Origin: DASUAS01 sp036502765
Lineage (GTDB): Bacteria > Actinomycetota > Acidimicrobiia > IMCC26256 > DASPTH01
Reading direction: 5' to 3'
NCBI GenBank assembly: GCA_036502765.1
Contig: DASXXX010000383.1
Span: forward strand, 1 to 15,299
DNA: 15,299 nt
Position 1 is the stretch's first letter; the number at the start of each line of letters is the position of its first letter. Positions 1 through 7,692 of this stretch are shown here, piece by piece. The notes below the pieces were generated by a model that made no database searches, was not told the origin of the DNA, and saw nothing but the letters and a program-made list of their open reading frames with translations. The position numbers were made by a program, and so were the translations under genes.

Positions 1-882
1 GGCGGCACTGGTGTCCTGCGCGGTGCGCGCCGCGAACAGGAACGCCATCCGCGCCAGCGCGACCGCGTCGGCGTCACCTTCGTCGGCGGCCCACGCCGCT
101 TCGCGTGCGAGCAGCTGCGCGCCCTCGACTGCGGTGGCGACGTCGGCCAAGCGGTGCGCGCGCGCCTGGAACGAGCCGATCGGCACCCCGAACTGCTGTC
201 GTTGCTTGGCGTACTCGACGCCCAACTCGAGCGCGGCTCCCGCGAGGCCCACGAGCGCGCCCGCAGTGAGCGCGCGCCATTCGTCGACCGCGCGCTCGTG
301 CAGTGCGAAGCCGTCGGTACCACGCGCCAGCACCGTGCGCGTCCCGACCCGCAGCGAGCGATCGGCGATCGCCGCCCCACCGAGGTCGTGCGTGCGCGCC
401 GGCGCGTCGGGCTCGCCTTCGACCACCACGAGCTCGTCGTCATCGAGCCCGACCACCACCGTCGCCACCGCGCCGCCGGGCACGAGACGCGCCACGCCGT
501 CGCGAGCAGCATGCAGTGCGAGCACCGCAACCGGCGGCGCGTCGGCGCCGAGCCGGTCGAGCACCGCACGCCCGGCGTCGCCGCTCGCCGCGAGGAGTCG
601 CGCGGTCGTCCATGCATCGACCAGCGGCACCGGCGCCAGCGCCGCGCCGAGGCGCTCGGCCGCCAGCTCGAGGTCGAGCAGGCCCGCTCCCCCACCGCCG
701 AGCTCCTCGGCCACGCCCATCGTGGGCCCGCCCAGCGCCGACACCGCGCGCCAGAGCGCGCCGTCGAAGCCACCGGCCACTTCGGCGTCGCGCACGACCG
801 TCGGCGGGCACTCCTTGGCGAAGAAGACGCGGAAGGCCTCGACGAGCTGTTCCTGCTCCTCGGAGAGCGAGAGATCGACCAC
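1..882 (-). CDS. Acyl-CoA dehydrogenase-like protein, partial (C-terminus outside window)
   Basis: The gene reads leftward off the window; 294 codons are visible. It belongs to the acyl-CoA dehydrogenase superfamily (FAD-dependent alpha,beta-desaturation of acyl-CoA). Seen: the N-terminal helical start (SLSEEQEQLVEAFRVFF, about residues 5-21), a GGGGAG turn (63-67) and, in the C-terminal helical domain, the family signature QRQQFGVPIGSFQ (227-239). The middle beta domain is short and lacks the usual T-E-P-x-x-G-S-D type segment, which recalls the degenerate partner subunits of actinobacterial heteromeric FadE enzymes (inference). The active-site base region cannot be judged because the C-terminus is cut. 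GTG at 882 is the only usual start codon found near the N-terminal motif in this frame; it lies five bases after the P450 stop, so the two genes are probably co-transcribed and translationally coupled. No strong Shine-Dalgarno sequence is seen. Confidence 0.9.
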   Translation of the reverse strand, partial: MVDLSLSEEQEQLVEAFRVFFAKECPPTVVRDAEVAGGFDGALWRAVSALGGPTMGVAEELGGGGAGLLDLELAAERLGAALAPVPLVDAWTTARLLAASGDAGRAVLDRLGADAPPVAVLALHAARDGVARLVPGGAVATVVVGLDDDELVVVEGEPDAPARTHDLGGAAIADRSLRVGTRTVLARGTDGFALHERAVDEWRALTAGALVGLAGAALELGVEYAKQRQQFGVPIGSFQARAHRLADVATAVEGAQLLAREAAWAADEGDADAVALARMAFLFAARTAQDTSAA

Positions 883-887
883 GCGCG

Positions 888-2135
888 TCAGTGCGCGGTG
901 CGGGTGGTGGGCGTGAAGGTCGCCGGCATGCGTTGCCACCCGCCGACCATCGCCCAGTCGGGGTAGTCGACGACCGCGTCGGGATCGATGTGGTAGTTGG
1001 GCAGGCGTTCCAGCACGGCCGAGATCATCTCCGAGAACGTGATGCGCGCGAGGTGCGAGCCCGGGCAGCGGTGGATGCCCACTCCGAACGACACGTGCCG
1101 GTTGGGATTGCGGTCGATCACGAACGTGTCGGCATCGGGGAATTCCGAGTCGTCCCGACCGGCGGCGACCTCGCTGAGGAGGACCTCGTCACCGGTCCTC
1201 ATGGTCACGCCGCCGAACTCGGTGTCGGTGGCGACGATGCGCTTGTGCGCGCGCGCCGGCGGATAGAAGCGCAGGAACTCTTCGGTCGCGAGCGGCAGGA
1301 GCGACGGGTCGTCGATGAGTCGTTGCCGGTCGGCGGGGAACGCCGAGAGGTGCAGGAGCGCGCCACCGGCCAGCGCGGTGGTGGTGTCGATGCCGCCGAC
1401 GGTGGTGAGGAACGCGATCGACTGCGCGATGTCCTCGGGCAAGCGTTCGCCGTCGACCTCGTGGTGTGCGATCGCGCTCAGCGCGTCGTCACGGGGCGAC
1501 ACGATGCGGTCGTGCAGCTCCTCCTCGATACGGGCGAGCACGGGCTTGTAGGCCTTCGATGCCTCGTGGTGCTCGGGCGACCCCGCGGGGTAGGCGGAGA
1601 TGCCGTGGAAGGTGTCGGCGAACCACTGCCACTCGTCCTCTGGGTAGCCGAGCCATTCGAGGGTGACGCGCGCGGGCACCACCGTGGTGAGGTCGTGGAC
1701 GAACTCGATGGTGCCGGTCTCGACGACCTTGTCGAGTGCGTACTCCGTCCAGTGCCGGGCTCGCCCTCGCAGCCGCTCCGACGCCTGCGGCGAGAGGATG
1801 ACGGCCAGCGCGCGCCGGTAGCCGTGCCAGTGCGGGGGGTCGCTCTCCTCCGGGAGACACGGCGGGAGGCTGCTGTTGGTGAACGCGATCGCCGAACGGC
1901 CCGGCTCGCGCCGCTCCGACGAGAACGTCTCCCAGTCGCGGAAGGCGCTCGCCACCAGGTCGTAGGTCCCGACGATCCAGTGGCCGCCGTTGTCCTCGGT
2001 CCAGACCACAGGACACCCGGTCGCCTTGACCCCCTCGAGCGCCTCGTCGGACGCCCGTCGCGTCGTCATGCCGGTCAGGTCGAAGTCGACTTCCGTCGGC
2101 GTGGCACCAGCAGGCGACGTGCTGTTCGCGGTCAT
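888..2135 (-). CDS. Cytochrome P450 (415 aa)
   Basis: Soluble bacterial P450 monooxygenase that would use ferredoxin/ferredoxin reductase to hydroxylate or epoxidise a hydrophobic substrate. Seen: I-helix oxygen-activation motif GGIDTT (247-252), K-helix E286-x-x-R289, and heme-binding loop F350-GVGIHRCPG with cysteine 357 as thiolate ligand. The length is normal for an actinobacterial CYP. The frame is open upstream, but ATG at 2135 is chosen because it gives a normal CYP N-terminus and has GGGGGAG (2151-2145) nine bases upstream. A promoter-like pair lies just upstream (TGGACA/TAAAGT). It diverges from a TetR gene, which probably regulates it, and is followed five bases later by the acyl-CoA dehydrogenase-like gene. 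The C-terminal WAMVGGWQRMP segment resembles CYPs common in mycobacteria-like actinomycetes. CYP family and substrate cannot be assigned from sequence reading alone. Confidence 0.97.
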   Translation of the reverse strand: MTANSTSPAGATPTEVDFDLTGMTTRRASDEALEGVKATGCPVVWTEDNGGHWIVGTYDLVASAFRDWETFSSERREPGRSAIAFTNSSLPPCLPEESDPPHWHGYRRALAVILSPQASERLRGRARHWTEYALDKVVETGTIEFVHDLTTVVPARVTLEWLGYPEDEWQWFADTFHGISAYPAGSPEHHEASKAYKPVLARIEEELHDRIVSPRDDALSAIAHHEVDGERLPEDIAQSIAFLTTVGGIDTTTALAGGALLHLSAFPADRQRLIDDPSLLPLATEEFLRFYPPARAHKRIVATDTEFGGVTMRTGDEVLLSEVAAGRDDSEFPDADTFVIDRNPNRHVSFGVGIHRCPGSHLARITFSEMISAVLERLPNYHIDPDAVVDYPDWAMVGGWQRMPATFTPTTRTAH

Positions 2136-2171
2136 GCGCGCGAGCTCCCCCAGGACGAGCAGTTCTCGGAA

Positions 2172-2189
2172 CGTCTGAACTTTAAGACG
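2172..2189. promoter_or_regulatory. Imperfect 18-bp palindrome, candidate TetR operator
   Basis: CGTCTGAACTTTAAGACG has perfect 5-base arms CGTCT/AGACG and two more paired positions inside; seven of nine pairs match. It covers the candidate -10 element and start point of the leftward P450 promoter and ends just before the -35 of the tetR promoter. Position and size suit a TetR dimer. Assignment to this regulator is inference. Confidence 0.45.
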
Positions 2190-2207
2190 ATTGACTTTCC
2201 CTGTCCA
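2179..2207 (-). promoter_or_regulatory. Candidate promoter of the leftward P450
   Basis: On the minus strand TGGACA (2207-2202, five of six matches to TTGACA) is separated by exactly 17 bases from TAAAGT (2184-2179, four of six matches to TATAAT). Transcription would start near 2172, leaving a leader of about 37 bases that contains the GGGGGAG ribosome site of the P450. The match is by eye. It overlaps the facing candidate promoter of the tetR gene and both palindromes described separately. Confidence 0.5.
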
Positions 2208-2219
2208 GGGTGCTGGGAT
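2191..2219 (+). promoter_or_regulatory. Candidate promoter of the tetR-led operon
   Basis: TTGACT (2191-2196) is followed after 17 bases by TGGGAT (2214-2219); the -35 is good and the -10 weak (three of six). The predicted start falls at about 2226-2227, on the GTG of the TetR gene, which would give a leaderless transcript, a common arrangement in actinobacteria. The TTG at 2191, which could be read as an earlier start codon, would then be part of the -35 box. Confidence 0.4.
2199..2210. repeat. Short inverted repeat CCCTG-TC-CAGGG between the divergent promoters
   Basis: Perfect 5-base arms (2199-2203 and 2206-2210) with a two-base centre. It overlaps the -35 hexamer of the leftward P450 promoter and lies in the spacer of the tetR promoter. 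It may be a second operator half or a chance GC-rich palindrome. Confidence 0.3.
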
Positions 2220-2226
2220 TCCGGGG

Positions 2227-2865
2227 GTGAGCGTCATCGCCCCGTCGACCAAGGAGCAGATCGTCCTCGCCGCCGAGGCCCTCTTCGCCGAACGCGGCGT
2301 CGAAGGGGTCTCGCTGCGCCAGATCGGTGCGGCCGCGGGCAACGGCAACAACTCGGCGGTGCAGTACCACTTCGGCACCAAGGATCGGCTCGTGCAGGCG
2401 GTGTTCGAGTACCGACTCCCTCGTCTGCGGGAGCGGCGCGACCTGCTCCTCGCCGAGCGCCGGCCCGACGACCTCCGGGCGTGGGTCGAGTGCGAAGCCC
2501 GCTGGATGTTCGAGCAGAGCGAGGTCGACGACAGCAACTACATGAGCTTCGTCTCCATGCTCACGCAGTACGGGCACACCGAGGTGTTCGACGACCTGCC
2601 CGACGACCTGGTCACGTCGACGCGCGCGTACCACGCGCACATCTCGTCGTTGCTCGCGCACCTCGTCGAACCGTTGCGCACCCATCGCATCCGCCGGGCG
2701 ATGGCATCGCTGGTGCACGCGGCCGCCGACCGCGAGCGCGCTCGTCGGTCCGGCCAGCCCGTGCTCCCGTTCGCGGTCGCGCTCGGCGACGTGGTCGACG
2801 GCATCGTCGGCTACCTGGCCGCGCCGGCGTCGACCGAGACCCTCGCTGCCCTCGATCGGACCTGA
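2227..2865 (+). CDS. TetR/AcrR family transcriptional regulator (212 aa)
   Basis: One-component repressor-type regulator with an N-terminal DNA-binding domain and a C-terminal ligand and dimerisation domain. Seen: helix-turn-helix region of about residues 28-50 (VSLRQIGAAAGN followed by SAVQYHFGTKDRL), which matches the canonical TetR pattern ending in Y-x-F-x-x-K-x-x-L. The C-terminal domain is mostly helical and not assignable to a ligand class. The frame also opens at TTG 2191, but GTG 2227 is preferred because it gives the normal N-terminus length (M-S-V-I-A-P-S-T-K-E) and sits at the predicted transcription start, so the mRNA may be leaderless. It is divergent to one P450 and five bases upstream of another, so it most likely controls both directions and possibly itself. 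Confidence 0.92.
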   Translation: MSVIAPSTKEQIVLAAEALFAERGVEGVSLRQIGAAAGNGNNSAVQYHFGTKDRLVQAVFEYRLPRLRERRDLLLAERRPDDLRAWVECEARWMFEQSEVDDSNYMSFVSMLTQYGHTEVFDDLPDDLVTSTRAYHAHISSLLAHLVEPLRTHRIRRAMASLVHAAADRERARRSGQPVLPFAVALGDVVDGIVGYLAAPASTETLAALDRT

Positions 2866-2870
2866 ACGCG

Positions 2871-4130
2871 ATGACCGACTCCATGGGTGGTCGTGGGGTC
2901 CACCCCGCGTCGATCGATCCGCTCGACCTCTGCGATCCGGCGCGCTACGCCGAACGGGGCTACCCCGACCACGTGTGGACGCAGCTCCGTGCCGAGGCGC
3001 CCGTGGCCTGGTTCGAGCCCGACGGCTACGAACCGTTCTGGGCCGTCACCAAGCACGCCGACATCCTCGACGTCGCGTCGCAACCGGTCCGGTTCTCCAA
3101 CGAGCACGGCCTGATGATCGGACCGAAGAGTGCGATCGGCCAGCCGATCGAGATGGTGGTGACCCTCGATCCCCCGCGCCACGGCCCCCTGCGCCGCGTC
3201 GCCATGCGTCGCCTCACGCCCCGCGCGATCAAGGCCCGCAACGACGACATCGAACGGCTCGCGCTCGAGGTGCTCGACGGCATCAAGGACGCAGCCGCCG
3301 GCGGCGAGGAGTTCGACTTCGTACAGCACGTTGCCGCGCCGCTGCCCATCGCGGTGATCGCGTGGTTCCTCGGCGTGCCACGACAGGATCGCGAGCTGCT
3401 GTTCCGCTGGACCAACGAGGTCATCGGCAAGGACGACCCCGAGTTCCGCCGTCCGGGCGAGTCGCCCGGGCAGACCTTGCGCCGGGCCCGCATCGAGATG
3501 CACACCTACCTCGCCGAGCTCATCGAGCGGCACCGACGCGAGCCGGGCGACGACATCGTGAGCGAGCTCATCGCGGCTGAGATCGACGGCGAACCCCTCA
3601 CCGAGATGCAGCTGCTCTCGTACTGCGAGCTGATCGTCGAAGCCGGCAACGAGACCACCCGCAACGCGATCAGTGGCGGGCTCCTCGCGCTCGACCAGCA
3701 CCGCGACCAGTGGGAGCGCCTGCGCACCGACCCCGACCTCGTCCCGGGCGCGGTCGAGGAGATGCTGCGCTACGTCACTCCGATCATCCACTTCACCCGC
3801 ACGGCGATGGAAGAGTCTTTGGTGCACGGCGTCGAGATCCACGAGGGCGACAAGCTCGCGCTCTTCTTCGCGTCGGGCAACCGCGACGCCGACGTGTTCG
3901 ACGACCCGTTCGCGTTCCGGATCGATCGCACCCCCAACCCCCACCTCGCGTTCGGCATCGGCCAGCACTTCTGCATGGGTGCCCACTTGGCGCGCATGGA
4001 GATGGCCACGGTGTTCCACCACCTCCTGGCGCGACTCGAGTCGTTCGAGGTGACGGGACCGGTGGAACGACTCAACTCGGCGGTGAACGGCGGCATCAAG
4101 CACCTCCTGGTGCGCTGCCGACTCGCGTGA
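2871..4130 (+). CDS. Cytochrome P450 (419 aa), CYP125/142/124-like features
   Basis: Second P450 monooxygenase of the window. Seen: I-helix motif AGNETT (258-263), K-helix E297-x-x-R300, heme loop F361-GIGQHFCMG with cysteine 368, followed by AHLARMEM. The glutamate in AGNETT, the heme-loop sequence and the C-terminal NGGIKHLLV segment are reminiscent of actinobacterial CYPs acting on sterol side chains, terpenoids or methyl-branched lipids (family resemblance from memory, not a search). ATG 2871 begins five bases after the TetR stop; a second in-frame ATG at 2883 is possible. The open frame extends far upstream, but that part overlaps the TetR gene and other genes and is not coding. It is followed 13 bases later by an aldo/keto reductase, so it is inside the operon. 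No reductase or ferredoxin is adjacent; the window's only ferredoxin is near 15.1 kb. Confidence 0.97.
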   Translation: MTDSMGGRGVHPASIDPLDLCDPARYAERGYPDHVWTQLRAEAPVAWFEPDGYEPFWAVTKHADILDVASQPVRFSNEHGLMIGPKSAIGQPIEMVVTLDPPRHGPLRRVAMRRLTPRAIKARNDDIERLALEVLDGIKDAAAGGEEFDFVQHVAAPLPIAVIAWFLGVPRQDRELLFRWTNEVIGKDDPEFRRPGESPGQTLRRARIEMHTYLAELIERHRREPGDDIVSELIAAEIDGEPLTEMQLLSYCELIVEAGNETTRNAISGGLLALDQHRDQWERLRTDPDLVPGAVEEMLRYVTPIIHFTRTAMEESLVHGVEIHEGDKLALFFASGNRDADVFDDPFAFRIDRTPNPHLAFGIGQHFCMGAHLARMEMATVFHHLLARLESFEVTGPVERLNSAVNGGIKHLLVRCRLA

Positions 4131-4143
4131 TGGGCCTCACGTG

Positions 4144-5160
4144 ATGGCGTCCCCGATGGAGGTGCGACCCCTCGGCGCCACCGGGGTCGAGGTGTCGGCG
4201 ATCGGGTTCGGCTGCCAGGAAGTGGGCGGCGGCTACGGCGACATCGACGAGCGCGAGTTCGCCCGCGCCGTCGGTCACGCGCTCGACGTCGGCATCAACC
4301 TGTTCGACACCGCCGAGGCGTACGGCTTCGGCGCGTCGGAGGAGGCCCTCGGGCGCGCGCTGCGCGGCCGGCGCGACGAGGCGATCATCTCCACCAAGTT
4401 CGGGACCGGATACGCCGAACGCGCCAACTTCCGTGACGGTCGACCAGAGCGCGTGCACGCGTCGATCGACGCCAGCCTGCAGCGCCTCGGTACCGACCAC
4501 GTCGACATCTACACCGTGCACTGGCCCGATCGCGACACGCCGTTCGAGGAGACCCTCGGCGCGCTCGACGACGTGGTCCGCGCCGGCAAGGTGCGCTTCG
4601 TCGCGCTCTCGAACTTCACCCTCGACGAGGTGCAGGCGTGCGCGAAGGTGCGCCGCGTCGACGTCGTGCAGTACGTGTACGGGCTGTTCGACCGCCGCAT
4701 GGAGGCCGACGTGCTCCCCTGGTGCGCGCACAACGACGTCGGGTTCCTCGGCTACGGCGCGCTGGCCTATGGGCTGTTGAGCGGCAGCCTCCCCGCCGAC
4801 CACGTCTTCCCCGCCGACGACTGGCGCTCGAAGACCGACAAGTGGGGCGTGATGTCACCGCTGTTCGAACATCTCTTCGGCCCGGGCCGCATCGCCGAGA
4901 ACGTCGCGGTCGTCGACGACCTGCGCGACCTCGCGGAGGCGCACGGGCACTCGGTGGCGCAGCTCGCGCTGCGGTGGGCGACCGCGTCGCCCGGCGTGAG
5001 CGCGTCACTCGTCGGCTGCCGCTCGGTGGCCGAAGTCGACGACGACGCTGCGGCGCTGGACTGGACGCTCGACGCGGCCGATCGCGCTGCGATCGACGAC
5101 ATCTTCGCCCGGCACGGAGTGGATCCGCGCCCGGGCTCGTGGATAGAGAAGGGTGCATGA
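4144..5160 (+). CDS. Aldo/keto reductase (338 aa)
   Basis: NAD(P)H-dependent carbonyl/alcohol oxidoreductase with a (beta/alpha)8 barrel. Seen: complete catalytic tetrad Asp55 and Tyr60 (FDTAEAYG), Lys85 (STKFG) and His126 (DIYTVHWPD), plus the C-terminal cofactor-binding segment SASLVGCRSVAEVDDD. Starts at GTG 4141, ATG 4144 and ATG 4156 are all in frame; the last gives MEVRPLGATG, the typical family N-terminus, but none has a clear ribosome site, so the exact start is uncertain. The stop overlaps the start of the next SDR by ATGA, indicating coupling. In this operon it could reduce or oxidise a carbonyl created after P450 hydroxylation (inference). Confidence 0.93.
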   Translation: MASPMEVRPLGATGVEVSAIGFGCQEVGGGYGDIDEREFARAVGHALDVGINLFDTAEAYGFGASEEALGRALRGRRDEAIISTKFGTGYAERANFRDGRPERVHASIDASLQRLGTDHVDIYTVHWPDRDTPFEETLGALDDVVRAGKVRFVALSNFTLDEVQACAKVRRVDVVQYVYGLFDRRMEADVLPWCAHNDVGFLGYGALAYGLLSGSLPADHVFPADDWRSKTDKWGVMSPLFEHLFGPGRIAENVAVVDDLRDLAEAHGHSVAQLALRWATASPGVSASLVGCRSVAEVDDDAAALDWTLDAADRAAIDDIFARHGVDPRPGSWIEKGA

Positions 5161-6029
5161 CCATGGGGGACGAGCTCACCGGCAAGGTCGCGATCGTCAC
5201 TGGCGGCGCGGGAGGCCTCGGGCGCGCGGCCGTCGAACGCTTCGTGGCAGAGGGCGCGCAAGTGGTGATCGCCGACATCGACGAGGGCCGGGGCGAAGAA
5301 CTGGCGTCGGAGCTCGGCGACGCGGTCGCGTTCCAGCGCGTGGACGTGAGCAACGGCGACGACGTGCAGGCTGCGGTCGACCTCGCCGTCCAGCAGTTCG
5401 GCGGCCTCGACATCATGTTCAACAACGCGGGGGTCGGCAGCAAGTTCGACCGACTCATCGACAACGACCTCTCCGATTTCGATGCCGTCATCGGTGTCGA
5501 CCTGAAGGGCGTGATGCTCGGCACGCAGCGGGCGGCGCGCCACATGGCCGAGCAGGGCGGCGGCGCGATCGTCAACACCGCGTCCATCGCGGCGACCACC
5601 GGTGGCGCGGGTCCGATCGTCTACCGCGCCGCGAAGGCGGCCGTCGTGCAGTTCAGCAAGTCGGCGGCGATCGACCTCGCGCCGCACAACATCCGCGTGA
5701 ACTGCATCGCGCCGGGGCACATCCCCACCGGCATCACCAACTACGACCTCGGCTCGGTCATCCGCACCATGCAGCCGCTGCAACGGCACGGCTCGCCCGC
5801 CGACGTCGCCGACGCCGTGGTCTACCTGGTGAGCGACCGGTCGGCCCAGATCACCGGGATCGTGATGCCGATCGATGGCGGCACCAGCGCCGGTCCGCCG
5901 GTCACGCAGCTGCGCGACCTGATGCGGGGCGTGAAGGCCGGCGACGAGGCACGAGCCGCCAGGGCGAAGGCGGGCTCGGCGGAGAAGGCGGGCTCGGCGG
6001 AGAAGTCCGCGGAAGGAGACGCGAAGTGA
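5157..6029 (+). CDS. Short-chain dehydrogenase/reductase with Lys/Ala/Glu-rich tail (290 aa)
   Basis: Classical SDR with a Rossmann fold. Seen: cofactor loop TGGAGGLG (15-22), Asp40 at the end of beta-2 (predicting NAD+ rather than NADP+), NNAG (89-92), catalytic Ser143, Tyr156 and Lys160 (YRAAK), and the usual IDGG near residue 245. The ATG at 5157 overlaps the preceding stop (ATGA) with AGAAGGG upstream. The C-terminus extends well beyond the usual SDR end and finishes in a charged tail with two identical KAGSAE units encoded by an 18-bp tandem repeat. Its stop overlaps the GTG of the amidohydrolase. Likely role is alcohol/ketone interconversion in the same pathway as the P450. Confidence 0.95.
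   Translation: MTMGDELTGKVAIVTGGAGGLGRAAVERFVAEGAQVVIADIDEGRGEELASELGDAVAFQRVDVSNGDDVQAAVDLAVQQFGGLDIMFNNAGVGSKFDRLIDNDLSDFDAVIGVDLKGVMLGTQRAARHMAEQGGGAIVNTASIAATTGGAGPIVYRAAKAAVVQFSKSAAIDLAPHNIRVNCIAPGHIPTGITNYDLGSVIRTMQPLQRHGSPADVADAVVYLVSDRSAQITGIVMPIDGGTSAGPPVTQLRDLMRGVKAGDEARAARAKAGSAEKAGSAEKSAEGDAK
5967..6002 (+). repeat. Two perfect 18-bp tandem units inside the SDR gene
   Basis: The unit AAGGCGGGCTCGGCGGAG occurs at 5967-5984 and 5985-6002 and encodes KAGSAE twice. A diverged partial third unit follows (AAGTCCGCGGAAG, K-S-A-E-G). The repeat is in frame and lies in the low-complexity tail, so copy number can change without breaking the reading frame. Confidence 0.9.
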
Positions 6030-7675
6030 GTGCTGACATCGTCATCCGAGGGGGCACCGTCGTCGACGGCACCGGTGCGGCACCGTTCCGCGCCGACGTC
6101 GCAGTGACCGACGGACGCATCACGCAGATCGCACCCGACCTGCACGGCGAGCGAGAGCTCGACGCCGACGGATGCGTCGTCGCACCCGGCTTCATCGACA
6201 TCCACACGCACTACGACGCGCAGGTGTTCTGGGATCCCGCGTTGCGGCCGTCGTCGTCGCAGGGTGTCACCACCGTGGTGGCCGGCAACTGCGGCTTCAC
6301 CATCGCGCCGACGCGGCCCGAGCACCACGACGTGATCGTGCGCACGCTCGAGAACGTCGAGGACATGGACGCCGGGTCGCTCACCGAGGGCATCGTGTGG
6401 GACTTCCGCACGTACCCGGAGTACCTCGACCTCGTCCGGTCGCGCGGGACCGTCGTGAACTTCACCGCCTACGTGGGGCACAGCTCGGTGCGATTGTTCG
6501 TGATGGGCGACGACGCATACGAGCGCGCCGCCACTCCCGAGGAGATCCAGCAGATGTGCGGGCTCGTGGTCGAGGCGATCGGCGCCGGCGCGGCCGGCTT
6601 CTCCACGAGCTTCGCGTACACGCACCGCGGGATGGACGGGAAGCCGGTACCGAGTCGCTTCGCCGAACCCGCCGAGGTCGAGGCGCTCTTCCTCGCGGCC
6701 GGCAGCACGGGCAAGGGTGTCGTCCTCGCCACCGCCGGCGAGCAGTGCACCTACGCCGACATGTACGAGTACCAGCCGCGCATCGGCCGCCCGTTCACCT
6801 ACCCACTGTTCGCGTTGGCGAACGACCGCCACCGTCCGCAGCTCGAGCTCCACCAGGAAGCCATCGCCCGCGGCGTGCAGGTGTGGCCCCAGGTCACGCC
6901 GCGGCCGCTCACGATGCAGTTCACGATGGACAGTCCGTTCAGCCTCAACGTGAGCCCGGTGTTCGGCGCGCTGATGAACGCCGACCGCGACGCTCGCCTC
7001 GCCGCGTACGCCGATCCCGAATGGCGCACCCGCGCCGCTGCCGATCTCGCCGAGCAGCCGATGCGGCCGCGGTGGGAGACGTGCGAGATCTCCGAGTGCG
7101 CGGTGTTCCCGGAGCTCGAAGGACGGCGCGTCGACGACCTCGCGCGCGAGCGCGGCGTCGGGCCACTCGACGTCATCTGCGAGGTCGCGCTCGCCGAGGA
7201 CCTGCACACCCGGTTCCGGATCTACATCGCCAACGACGACGACGGACCGGTGCGCGACCTGCTCACCAACCCGCAGGTCGCGCTCGGCCTCTCCGACGCG
7301 GGCGCGCACGTCGGCCAGCTGTGCGATGCACCGCTCCCACTCGACTTCCTCGGCGGATGGGTGCGCGACCGGCAGGTCATGTCGATCGAGCGCGGGGTCC
7401 GCAAGCTCACCGGCGAGCCCGCCGACATGTTCGGCTTCGTCGACCGTGGCTACGTGCGCGAAGGCGCGTGGGCCGACCTCACCGTGTTCGACCCGGCCTC
7501 GGTCGCGCCGGGACCCGTCCGGCGGGTGCGCGACTTCCCGGCCGACGGCGAGCGCCTCACCTCCGAGGACCCGGTCGGGTTGCGTCACGTGCTCGTGAAC
7601 GGCACCCCCATCCGGCGCGACGAGGTGCAGCTCGACTCGTCGGTGCGCGCAGGCACGCGCCCCGAGCTCGGCTGA
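6026..7675 (+). CDS. Amidohydrolase, N-acyl-D-amino-acid deacylase (D-aminoacylase)-like (549 aa)
   Basis: Amidohydrolase superfamily protein, expected to hydrolyse an amide or related bond. Seen: N-terminal beta-sandwich strand (ADIVIRGGTVVDGTG), metal motif H60-T-H62 (GFIDIHTHYDAQ), Cys89 in AGNCGFTIAP (matching the metal-binding cysteine of D-aminoacylases), SDAGAH (423-428) with the catalytic-type Asp424, and a C-terminal DLTVFDP strand. Odd: the T-H-x-R and S-H-x-K type segments that carry the two metal-binding histidines of classical D-aminoacylases are not visible; the region reads VVLATAGEQCTYAD and FTYPLFALAND. The substrate may therefore differ, or metal binding may be altered. GTG 6026 overlaps the SDR stop (GTGA) and has a strong GGAAGGAG site at 6011-6018, which fixes the start. 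Confidence 0.92.
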   Translation: MSADIVIRGGTVVDGTGAAPFRADVAVTDGRITQIAPDLHGERELDADGCVVAPGFIDIHTHYDAQVFWDPALRPSSSQGVTTVVAGNCGFTIAPTRPEHHDVIVRTLENVEDMDAGSLTEGIVWDFRTYPEYLDLVRSRGTVVNFTAYVGHSSVRLFVMGDDAYERAATPEEIQQMCGLVVEAIGAGAAGFSTSFAYTHRGMDGKPVPSRFAEPAEVEALFLAAGSTGKGVVLATAGEQCTYADMYEYQPRIGRPFTYPLFALANDRHRPQLELHQEAIARGVQVWPQVTPRPLTMQFTMDSPFSLNVSPVFGALMNADRDARLAAYADPEWRTRAAADLAEQPMRPRWETCEISECAVFPELEGRRVDDLARERGVGPLDVICEVALAEDLHTRFRIYIANDDDGPVRDLLTNPQVALGLSDAGAHVGQLCDAPLPLDFLGGWVRDRQVMSIERGVRKLTGEPADMFGFVDRGYVREGAWADLTVFDPASVAPGPVRRVRDFPADGERLTSEDPVGLRHVLVNGTPIRRDEVQLDSSVRAGTRPELG

Positions 7676-7692
7676 GCACGGGAAGCGACATC

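Noticed and set aside
303..2870. Upstream extension of the plus-strand P450 frame to give a 1275-residue protein
   Set aside because: The extension overlaps the antisense genes and the TetR gene and is Arg/Ala/Pro-rich; only the part from ATG 2871 reads as a P450.
2811..4103. 430-codon minus-strand open frame opposite the second P450
   Set aside because: Mirror frame of a GC-biased gene; the sense strand carries all P450 motifs and the antisense translation has a low-complexity, E/V/G-rich shadow composition.
5822..7588. 588-codon minus-strand open frame opposite the amidohydrolase
   Set aside because: Same shadow effect; no recognisable domain and it crosses two well-supported sense genes.
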